Of a stretch of 64,000 bases of DNA, positions 17,421 to 24,180 are shown one piece after another. The DNA comes from Larkinella soli (GTDB lineage Bacteria; Bacteroidota; Bacteroidia; Cytophagales; Spirosomataceae): the NCBI RefSeq assembly GCF_003703975.1, contig NZ_QTJY01000005.1, positions 62,001-126,000 on the forward strand. Direction: 5' to 3'. The translations under genes and the position numbers were made by a program. How positions within the stretch are numbered: position 1 is the first letter of the stretch; the number at the start of each line of letters is the position of its first letter. Below the pieces are notes generated by a model, which saw only the letters and a program-made list of their open reading frames with translations, did not search any database and was not told the DNA's origin.

Positions 17421-18983
17421 TTATTTTTTCGTGTACTCTCCTACCCTCGAATGAATGGCTTCCACCGTGCGACGGGCGGAGTGGAAGGCCCCGGCCATCC
17501 AGGCCGTCAGGTAGGTCGTGTGTTCACCGGCAAAGTAAATGTTACCGTCCGGTTCGAGCAGCGCGGGGTAGTATTTCCGGCGGACAGGTTCGTCGTACAG
17601 CGCCCAGCCGCCCTCGTTGTGCGGTATCTTGTGCCAGGCCAGCGAGAACGCGTTGTCGAACTCCTGCCCATACTGCGGGTGGATTTTGCCCCCCTGCTCC
17701 AGCGCCAGCTTTTCGCGGCCGGCCGGCGGTAGCTCGCCCACGGCCTCGGCCCGGCTGTAGAAGTTATAATACCCAATCAGGACGCCTTTTTTGCCCATAA
17801 ACCCAAAGGATGGATACCAGATCTGGTTGATGTCCATGTTCGTGCGCGAAATACCGCCGTAAATATGGTCGTCCTCCTCCCAGAACCGCCGTTTGAATTG
17901 CAGGCCGATCTTGCCGGTTTTCATGTAGGGAATAAAGTCGGCGGCTCGCCTGACCATAGGCGAAAGGTCGGATTCCAGCTTTTTCAGAATGGGTAACGGT
18001 AACGTACATACGCAGAATTCGGCCGTCGTTTCGACGGTTTTGCCGTCTTTCCGATACACCACCCGAACGCCCGTTTCGGTTTTCCGAAGTTCTTTCACGG
18101 GGGCGTTGAACAGGATTTTGCCCGCCAGTTTCTTCTCGAAGGCTTTCGGAATGGCGTCCATCCCGCCGACCGGCTGCAGCAGCGTGGCCTGCTGTTCGTA
18201 GGTGTAGTCGCCCACGTTATGGAACACCGGCTGCATGAAGCCTGAGCGGAGCAGGTCCGTCAGGCCGTAGGGGTCGTTCAGTTCGCCCGGGACGGCACCG
18301 GCTCCGGGAGCGGTTTTGTACCCCCGGCGGCTGGTTCCCTTATAGAGCCGGCCGGTATTGAGGTCGCCCTCGTTTTTCAGAAAGTCGATCAGTTTCTCGA
18401 CGTCCTCCCTGGTAAGCTGCTGATCCAGCGCCGATTGATCCAGTGCCTTAGCGAGCAGTTCGCTGGTATACCCCCGCAGGTCGTTGTGGTATTCGCTGAT
18501 TCGCATCCGGCGGTTAGCGAGCGGGCCGGTGCCTCCGTCGTTGTACAGAAAAGCCGCTTCGTTGGCGCCGTTGAAGATTTCGAGCGGCACGCCCAGTTCG
18601 CGGCAGTAGTGCAGCGTCAGCTCGTGGTTGTGCGGAATCCGGGCGGCCCCGCCGTTGAAATAAAGCCCTTCGCCGAACCGGCAGACCTGCCCGCTTCCGC
18701 CCAGTTCGGTTTCCTTTGTGCCGCCCCGTACCGTCCAGACCCGGCCGCCGGAGCGGCTTCGCGCTTCCAGCACGGTGCAGTCATAGCCCAGTTTGCCGAG
18801 TTCATAGGCCGTGGTGAGGCCGGCCAGACCGGCTCCCAGAATGATCACTTTACGGGCCTTGCCGTCTCTGGTGCCGTTGGCTGGAAGGTTGAAAGCCCCG
18901 GCGGGTGCCGGCCGCAACAGCCCCCAGGCCATCAGAGCGGCATAACTCGCTCCGGTCGATTCGATGAAATTACGTCGGGTCAT
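17421..18983 (-). CDS. Tat-exported flavin monoamine oxidase family protein
   Basis: A 520-aa FAD amine oxidase. The start at 18983 gives MTRRNFIESTGASYAALMAWG, a twin-arginine signal, and agrees with the upstream gene ending at 19016; the longer reading frame would overlap that gene. The FAD dinucleotide-binding fold is VIILGAGLAGLTTAYELG, followed by the EARSRSGGRVWT motif. The C-terminus IYFAGEHTTYLTAWMAGAFHSARR is the family's second FAD contact. It oxidises primary amines or L-amino acids to imines with H2O2. It is linked to an exported aminotransferase (32-nt gap) and a Hint protein (23-nt gap). Confidence 0.9.
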   Translation of the reverse strand: MTRRNFIESTGASYAALMAWGLLRPAPAGAFNLPANGTRDGKARKVIILGAGLAGLTTAYELGKLGYDCTVLEARSRSGGRVWTVRGGTKETELGGSGQVCRFGEGLYFNGGAARIPHNHELTLHYCRELGVPLEIFNGANEAAFLYNDGGTGPLANRRMRISEYHNDLRGYTSELLAKALDQSALDQQLTREDVEKLIDFLKNEGDLNTGRLYKGTSRRGYKTAPGAGAVPGELNDPYGLTDLLRSGFMQPVFHNVGDYTYEQQATLLQPVGGMDAIPKAFEKKLAGKILFNAPVKELRKTETGVRVVYRKDGKTVETTAEFCVCTLPLPILKKLESDLSPMVRRAADFIPYMKTGKIGLQFKRRFWEEDDHIYGGISRTNMDINQIWYPSFGFMGKKGVLIGYYNFYSRAEAVGELPPAGREKLALEQGGKIHPQYGQEFDNAFSLAWHKIPHNEGGWALYDEPVRRKYYPALLEPDGNIYFAGEHTTYLTAWMAGAFHSARRTVEAIHSRVGEYTKK

Positions 18984-19015
18984 CTTCAAAAAGGGCCGGC
19001 GACTGTCGCACGAGG

Positions 19016-20203
19016 TCAGGCAATTTTTTTGAAGACGTCGAGGAACATTCCCATTTCGTCGGCAGTGCCGATGCTCACCCGGCAATAGGGCTGGGCGTTG
19101 TGTTCGCGGGTCGAGGTCATGATGCCGTTTTTGAACATCTGCTGTTCGAACGAGCGGGTTTTCATCCGAATCGGGAACAGCACAAAGTTGGCGTAGGAAG
19201 GCACGTATTCGTAGCCCTTCTCTTTCAGTCCTTTATACAAAATGTCACGGCCCCGGGCGTTTTCGGTCCGGCAGAAGTTCTGCCACTCCTCGTCCTGATA
19301 GCTCGCCATACCGGCCTTGAGGGTCGTCACGCTGGGGTTCCACTCGCCCCGGGAATACTTTTGCAGTTCTTCCAGAAAACCTTCAGGCGCGATGGCGTAG
19401 CCGAGCCGCAGCCCGGCAAAACCGTGAATCTTGGAGAACGTGCGCGTCAGGAACAGGTTGTGCCCCTCGGCCACCAGCTTCGGCAGGGCTGCGCGCTCCT
19501 CCGGTTTCAGGAAGTCGATATACGCTTCATCCACAAATACCGGCACTTTCGGCGACACCTCCCGGCAGAAGGCCGTCAGCTCGTCGGCCGGGACGATGGT
19601 CCCGGTCGGGTTGTTGGGGTTACAGATGTAGATCAGGCGGGTATCGGCGTTGATCCGGGCCTTCATGGCGGCCAGGTCGTAGCGGTATTCTTTGGTCAGC
19701 GGAACGGCGTCGATCTTCGCCCCGAAGTCTCTGGCGCAGCCGAGAAAATCGTCGTAGGTGAACTGGCTGGTCAGGATGGTTCCTCCTCCCCCTTTGGCTG
19801 CACTCCCGGTAAACAGAACCGCCATGGCCGTCAGCAGTTCCGATGACCCGGCCGAGAGCATGATGTTCTCCGGCTTGACGCCTTCCCGGCTACCGATGAG
19901 CCGTTTCAGTTCCCGTCCTTCGAACATGGCGTAGCGGTTTCCGGTTTCGGCGGCTTTGATCAGGGCTTCCTTCGCCTTCGGGGAAAGCCCGTGCGGATTC
20001 TCGTTGAAGGCGATGCGGGCTTTGACGGCAGGCAGGTCTTCGCCCAGGCGGGCAAACTCGTCGACCAGCGCCTGCTCATGACGGGCATTGGCGACGGTCG
20101 GATTCCAGTTTCCCAGACCGAAACCCGACCGACTCATCGTCAGCCCGGCGGTCAGGAGGGCGCCGGAACGGAGCAGGTCCCGGCGGCTACAGGAGTAGTC
20201 CAT
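19016..20203 (-). CDS. Tat-exported HisC-like PLP aminotransferase
   Basis: A 395-aa fold-type I aminotransferase of the histidinol-phosphate aminotransferase group. The start at 20203 gives MDYSCSRRDLLRSGALLTAGL, a twin-arginine signal, before the conserved FNENPHGLSP. The PLP sites are YICNPNNPTGT, FVDEAYIDF and the lysine in RTFSKIHGFAGLRLGYA; the phosphate-binding Arg is in CRVSIGT. Exporting such an enzyme by Tat fits its cofactor-bound folding. It heads the operon with the amine oxidase and Hint genes, so a periplasmic amino-acid or amine conversion is more likely than histidine synthesis. Confidence 0.88.
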   Translation of the reverse strand: MDYSCSRRDLLRSGALLTAGLTMSRSGFGLGNWNPTVANARHEQALVDEFARLGEDLPAVKARIAFNENPHGLSPKAKEALIKAAETGNRYAMFEGRELKRLIGSREGVKPENIMLSAGSSELLTAMAVLFTGSAAKGGGGTILTSQFTYDDFLGCARDFGAKIDAVPLTKEYRYDLAAMKARINADTRLIYICNPNNPTGTIVPADELTAFCREVSPKVPVFVDEAYIDFLKPEERAALPKLVAEGHNLFLTRTFSKIHGFAGLRLGYAIAPEGFLEELQKYSRGEWNPSVTTLKAGMASYQDEEWQNFCRTENARGRDILYKGLKEKGYEYVPSYANFVLFPIRMKTRSFEQQMFKNGIMTSTREHNAQPYCRVSIGTADEMGMFLDVFKKIA

Positions 20204-20508
20204 AGTGGTTGATGATTTTTGTACTAATCTACGTTTCGATTTTATTATTTCCGAATAAAACCAAATCCAATTTCGTATTTTCAATATTAGACAAAATTTA
20301 AAAAAGGCTTCTCCATAGGAAGCAGTTTTTTACTACGAGATGGTTTTTTCACGGAAACGTCTTGAAATGTAAACCTTTTTTTCAAAAATTCTTTAAACTC
20401 ATCGTTAACTTACCCCAAAAGCCAACGGCCGGCCCAGCCGGAAATTCATGAAAAAAGCTCCGCAGGTCTGGCCTGCGGAGCTTCATGAAAAGAAAGTATA
20501 TCGGAAGT
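20204..20508. other. AT-rich intergenic region
   Basis: Holds the upstream region of the aminotransferase operon (about 20204-20440, no clear TAnnTTTG promoter seen) and the terminator of the next minus-strand lipoprotein gene (20451-20481). No ORF or structured RNA is apparent in the remainder. Confidence 0.5.
20451..20481 (-). terminator. Rho-independent terminator of the lipoprotein gene
   Basis: GCTCCGCAGG (20457-20466) pairs perfectly with CCTGCGGAGC (20472-20481). On the minus strand the stem is followed by T6. It lies 27 nt after the stop codon. Confidence 0.88.
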
Positions 20509-20976
20509 TTACTGCTTGGTATAAACCAGTTGCAGGCTGTAGTTGACCACTTCTATCTTATTCGTCGTCGGATTTCGCAGCGAATCGCTGGTGGCGATGG
20601 TTTCGGAGAGCAGCTGCGCCGGGGTTTTGGTCGCATCCAGCGTATACCGGTCTTCGGCGCCCTGGTCATTTTTCAGAGAAAGCTGGGTACCTGAAAATTC
20701 CCAGTTTCCGTTATAGTCGACCACGCGGCCGCTGGTACGGACCGTTCCGGCGAACGTTTTATCGGTTTTGACCGTAAAGCTATCCTGATAGTCGAAAAGG
20801 GCCGGATCGTTATCACCGTTAAAGGAAGCGAAAGCGCCCGAGAAGCCGGCCGTACGGATTCTATCCAACTTCCAGGAACCCACCACCGGATCGGGCTGCG
20901 GGTCGCTATCTTTCTTACAGGAATTCAGCCCAGCCGTCAACACCACAAGGCTGAACAGGTACAGCAATCGTTTCAT
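20509..20976 (-). CDS. Hypothetical lipoprotein, lipocalin-like
   Basis: A 155-aa protein with a lipoprotein signal ending LNSC (Cys19), then KKDSDPQPDPVVGSWKLDRI. The GSW opening and later GNWEFSGTQLSLKND and DRYTLDATKTPAQL resemble the lipocalin-like eight-stranded barrels common in Bacteroidota lipoproteins. Ligand unknown. Single gene with its own terminator. Confidence 0.75.
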   Translation of the reverse strand: MKRLLYLFSLVVLTAGLNSCKKDSDPQPDPVVGSWKLDRIRTAGFSGAFASFNGDNDPALFDYQDSFTVKTDKTFAGTVRTSGRVVDYNGNWEFSGTQLSLKNDQGAEDRYTLDATKTPAQLLSETIATSDSLRNPTTNKIEVVNYSLQLVYTKQ

Positions 20977-21191
20977 AACTCGATTTTGTTTTGACGTAAA
21001 TTATTTTGTGTGAATGGATCGGATGAAAAGGTCATTCCGCGCCCCTGCGACGTAAGCTACAAAAAATTTGGCCTGAATGATAACTTAAAGTTAAAAAGCA
21101 AGGCAAATCATCTCCTATACGGCTTTCACGGTAACTTCGTTGCGTTCCCGGTGAAATCCATCCCAAAACCTTCGTTACCGGCTCCGTTCCC

Positions 21192-22544
21192 TCACCGCAG
21201 GCTTGGGCGCGGAAGCACCGGCAGACTCTCGTTCCCGTCTTCACTAACCGCCTGAACCGCAAAGAAATAGTGATCCTTCGAGTACGGCAGGGTCAGCCCG
21301 TTTTTATCGGTGAAAAATTTTTTCTGCCAGAACGGCCAGTGGGTTTCCCGCATCAGCACGTAATAGCCCTTCACCCGCCCGCTTTTCGGGGCCTGCCAGA
21401 ACAGGCTGGTGGTGTTGGTCAGGTTGCGGGCTTCCACCGTCACGTTCTGGGGCATGGCCGGCGCCTTCGCCAGGTTGGCCAGCACGGCCAGGTTCATTGC
21501 CGTATTCTTCCGGAGGTAGTCGAAATCCATGAACTTCAGGTAGTCGCCGTATTCGACGCCCTCCTGCGTGCGCAGGTCCTGATGCTGGTGCTGAAAATTC
21601 TCGTTCATTTCGGTGATCCGGACGGCCGGAAAACCGCGGGTAACAAACGGCGTATGGTCGCCCCCGCGCAGAAACCGGTCATTGCGGTAGACCATCACCA
21701 CTTCGAGCTGATCGACATACCGCTCGCCGACCTCTTTCGTATACCGGGCCAGCTGGCGGGATTTCCCGTCGTTTTCCAGCCCGTACTGCCGGATGTAGGC
21801 CGCCACCGAGTCGGTCTGGTAACCGGGCAGCCCCTCGCTGAATACCCGGACGCGGGTGTTGTCGATGACGCGGGTGTCGTGGCTGTGGTTCGAGCCCATG
21901 ATGTCGTTGTTGAGCAGGGCTTCCAGGTTCCAGTTTTCCTTTCGGGCGCGTTCGGCCAGATGCTCGGCGCCCAGCAGGCCCTGTTCCTCTCCGCTGACGG
22001 TCAGAAAGAGGATGGTGGCCGGAAAACCGCGTTTGCTCATGACCCGGCAGAGTTCGATCACGGCGGCCGTCCCGGAGCCGTCGTCGTTGGCCCCCGGCGC
22101 GTCGGCAGTGCGGTTCATGACGTCGGTAACCCGGCTGTCGAGGTGTCCGCTGACCAGAAAAATACGGTTATCGTTCGGGTCGGTGCCCTTCAGCGTCGCC
22201 ATGACGTTGCCCATCTCCACCGGCTTGTCGATGCGCCGGCCGTCGGGCTGGAGCGTCCAGGAGTCGATCTGGGCCGTCAACCGTCCGTTCGACTGTTTCG
22301 CATACTGCTGGAACTTGCTCAGAATCCACCGCCGGGCCGCGCCGATGCCGCGCCGGGGGTCGGTAGTGCTGCTGAGGGTATGCCGGGTGCCGAAGCTGAC
22401 CAGTTTTTCAATGTGCGCGCGCAGGCTGTCGCCCGACACCTCACCGACCATCTGGGTGATGAACGGGTCGCGGTTGACGACGGTCTGGGCGGAAAGGGCA
22501 AAAGAAAGCAGGCAACAATTCGTCAGAAGTAGCGCTTTTTTCAT
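21192..22544 (-). CDS. M28-family zinc aminopeptidase, secreted
   Basis: A 450-aa exported peptidase with signal MKKALLLTNCCLLSFALSAQ. Zinc ligands of the M28 core are visible: His134 (VSGHLDSR), the bridging Asp154 (PGANDDGSG), catalytic Glu and zinc Glu at 186-187 (SGEEQG), and a late His (GGDHTPF). A C-terminal fibronectin III-like domain (about 365-440: PQNVTVEARNLTNTTSLFW) probably aids substrate binding or sorting. It removes N-terminal residues from peptides in the periplasm or outside the cell. Confidence 0.9.
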   Translation of the reverse strand: MKKALLLTNCCLLSFALSAQTVVNRDPFITQMVGEVSGDSLRAHIEKLVSFGTRHTLSSTTDPRRGIGAARRWILSKFQQYAKQSNGRLTAQIDSWTLQPDGRRIDKPVEMGNVMATLKGTDPNDNRIFLVSGHLDSRVTDVMNRTADAPGANDDGSGTAAVIELCRVMSKRGFPATILFLTVSGEEQGLLGAEHLAERARKENWNLEALLNNDIMGSNHSHDTRVIDNTRVRVFSEGLPGYQTDSVAAYIRQYGLENDGKSRQLARYTKEVGERYVDQLEVVMVYRNDRFLRGGDHTPFVTRGFPAVRITEMNENFQHQHQDLRTQEGVEYGDYLKFMDFDYLRKNTAMNLAVLANLAKAPAMPQNVTVEARNLTNTTSLFWQAPKSGRVKGYYVLMRETHWPFWQKKFFTDKNGLTLPYSKDHYFFAVQAVSEDGNESLPVLPRPSLR

Positions 22545-22576
22545 GCGGAAAAAGTAAAAATCAGGAATGGAAGAAC

Positions 22577-22870
22577 TCAGCGCCGGTACGTTGCGGAACT
22601 GTTTTTAACCCGTTTAGCCGGAAGAATAGAGGCCTTTTTGGTGGATCGGCTGTCGGCTTTCGAACCGGGCTGCGGACGGCCCCGCTCCACGGCCCACGAA
22701 ACCACCAGCGCACAGGCGACGAGCAGGGACACCCCCGCCGACCAGATCGCGATCCGGTGCGTAGGCAGCCGGAACACCTCGGGCCGGGCAAACTGGCGGG
22801 CCTCCTCTTCGGAATACAGTGTCCGAAAGAGCCGTTCCGGGCGTTCCTCCATCGGTTCGGTATCGTTCAT
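22577..22870 (-). CDS. Small single-span membrane protein, hypothetical
   Basis: A 97-aa protein with an acidic N-terminus (MNDTEPMEERPERLF), one membrane segment at about residues 43-62 (IAIWSAGVSLLVACALVVSWAV) and a basic C-terminal tail. It lies 32 nt upstream of the M28 gene on the same strand. No family recognised; the hydrophobic segment and spacing are the only support. Confidence 0.5.
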   Translation of the reverse strand: MNDTEPMEERPERLFRTLYSEEEARQFARPEVFRLPTHRIAIWSAGVSLLVACALVVSWAVERGRPQPGSKADSRSTKKASILPAKRVKNSSATYRR

Positions 22871-22963
22871 CTTCCGTTCGGCCGATGGGTGATCGGCCCC
22901 TCCTGTGCGTTGGTTGTCGGTTTGAAAGAAAGCGGACCCCGACCGGCAGCGACACCGGGCCGG

Positions 22964-23494
22964 TTACCACCGGGGCCGGGCCGTCAGCCCTACGCCCAGA
23001 GCGGCATGACCACTGCCTGGCAGCGGCTCGACGGAAAAGCCGAAGCGCGCGTCGGCCAGTACCTTGTTATAGCGTGTAACCGCCTGGCGTACCTTTGTGT
23101 TCCCGATAATCGTAAAACCCAGCGTAGCGACGATGGAACCTACATAAACCGCCCAGTAGCCCCGTGGCCGGACGTAACCGCCCTTCGGTCGGGTCAGGAT
23201 ATAGGCCAGAGGCACCAGCGTGACGAGCTGACCGGCCGTAACCAGCGTCCGATAGGCCCGAAATTTGCGGTTGACCTCCGGGTCATCCAGCTCATTGAAC
23301 GGTATTTCCAGGGAATACGGCGAACGCAGCCGCTTGCCTCCGTAGTAATACACCGGCCCTATGGTCCGTTCGATGGGCTTCAGGTGGGCCGGAATGCCCG
23401 GGCGGGGCTGGAAGAACGTAGAGTCGGCGGGCCGCTGTCCAAAACCGGTACCGGTAAAACCTGCCACCAAAAAAAGGATATATAAAAATTTCAT
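22964..23494 (-). CDS. Hypothetical membrane protein with signal peptide
   Basis: A 176-aa protein beginning MKFLYILFLVAGFTGTGFGQ (signal peptide), which fixes the start at 23494. Two hydrophobic stretches follow (about 97-112 and 128-145), then a C-terminus ending VGLTARPRW. The Tyr/Gly-rich middle (PVYYYGGKRLRSPYSLEIPF) is typical of Cytophagales envelope proteins of unknown role. The start codon lies 3 nt from the inverted repeat shared with the divergent Rrf2 gene. Confidence 0.7.
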   Translation of the reverse strand: MKFLYILFLVAGFTGTGFGQRPADSTFFQPRPGIPAHLKPIERTIGPVYYYGGKRLRSPYSLEIPFNELDDPEVNRKFRAYRTLVTAGQLVTLVPLAYILTRPKGGYVRPRGYWAVYVGSIVATLGFTIIGNTKVRQAVTRYNKVLADARFGFSVEPLPGSGHAALGVGLTARPRW

Positions 23495-23497
23495 AGA

Positions 23498-23522
23498 TAA
23501 GTTTGCGGTCAGTACAAACTTA
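23498..23522. promoter_or_regulatory. Inverted repeat, candidate Rrf2 operator
   Basis: TAAGTTTG (23498-23505) and CAAACTTA (23515-23522) are perfect 8-bp arms with a 9-nt spacer. The site is 3 nt upstream of the membrane protein start (minus) and 75 bp upstream of the Rrf2 start (plus), so a bound dimer could control both. Assignment to the Rrf2 protein is by position only. Confidence 0.45.
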
Positions 23523-23596
23523 AAAATTCCGTCGACAAATCCTCTTATCGGAGGAAAGGGACCGGGCCTTCGTACTGCTTTAATCAACGTTATCGA

Positions 23597-24007
23597 ATGA
23601 ACAACGGGCGATTTTCCATTTCGATCCATATTCTCACCCTGCTGGCCAGAGCCGGAAACGACCTATTATCGTCCGAATACATTGCCGGAAGCGTCAACAT
23701 CAACCCGGTGCTGGTTCGGAAAGAACTCATCAACCTGCGGAAACACGGCCTGATCGTCAGCAAGGAAGGCAAAAGCGGAGGCAGCATGCTGGCCCGGCCC
23801 GCCGATCGGATTCTGCTCTCGTCGGTGTATCAGGCCGTCCGGCAAAACCCGCTGCTGGGCCAACAGAAGAACCTCCCGAACCCCGCCTGCCCGGTCGGCC
23901 GCCGAATCAACGAACACCTGGACCGGCTCTATCAGGATGCCGAAGAAGCCCTTCTGCGAAACCTGGGCTCGGTGACCCTGGCCGACTTCAGCCGCCGGTT
24001 TGAGTGA
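23597..24007 (+). CDS. Rrf2-family transcriptional regulator (no Fe-S cysteines)
   Basis: A 136-aa winged-helix protein: FSISIHILTLLARAGNDLLSSEYIAGSVNINPVLVRKELINLRKHGLIVSKEGKSGGSML is the Rrf2 DNA-binding domain with its Gly-Gly wing. Rrf2 sensors such as IscR and NsrR use three cysteines. Here only one is present (NPACPVG), so this is a YwnA/CymR-like member that does not bind a cluster. The stop codon TGA is immediately part of the repeat arm TGACCACCCCC. Confidence 0.87.
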   Translation: MNNGRFSISIHILTLLARAGNDLLSSEYIAGSVNINPVLVRKELINLRKHGLIVSKEGKSGGSMLARPADRILLSSVYQAVRQNPLLGQQKNLPNPACPVGRRINEHLDRLYQDAEEALLRNLGSVTLADFSRRFE

Positions 24008-24180
24008 CCACCCCCGACCGGGGCAGTCCGCTTTGTCATCCCGACGCAGGAGGGATCCTGCGGCTGAATTTCTCATTCCCTGAAGCGCCCAGGCACCAGA
24101 TCCCTCGTTCCTCGGGATGACAAGAATTACCCCCTCCTTACCAAGGAGGGGTCGGACCGGCGCTCCGGCCGGGGGTGGTT
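24006..24180. repeat. Composite palindromic repeat R1, filling a convergent gap
   Basis: Outer arms GACCACCCCCG (24006-24016) and CCGGCCGGGGGTGGTT (24165-24180) bracket two inner palindromes. One is TTGTCATCCCGA (24033-24044) with TCGGGATGACAA (24112-24123), further matched by AGGGATC/GATCCCT inside. The other is CCCCTCCTT-acc-AAGGAGGGG (24131-24151). The element runs from the Rrf2 stop codon to the base before the stop codon of the convergent cupredoxin gene. Confidence 0.75.

Noticed and set aside
21010-21255. 81-codon ORF between the lipoprotein and M28 genes
   Set aside because: No signal or family, atypical composition, and it overlaps the end of the M28 gene.
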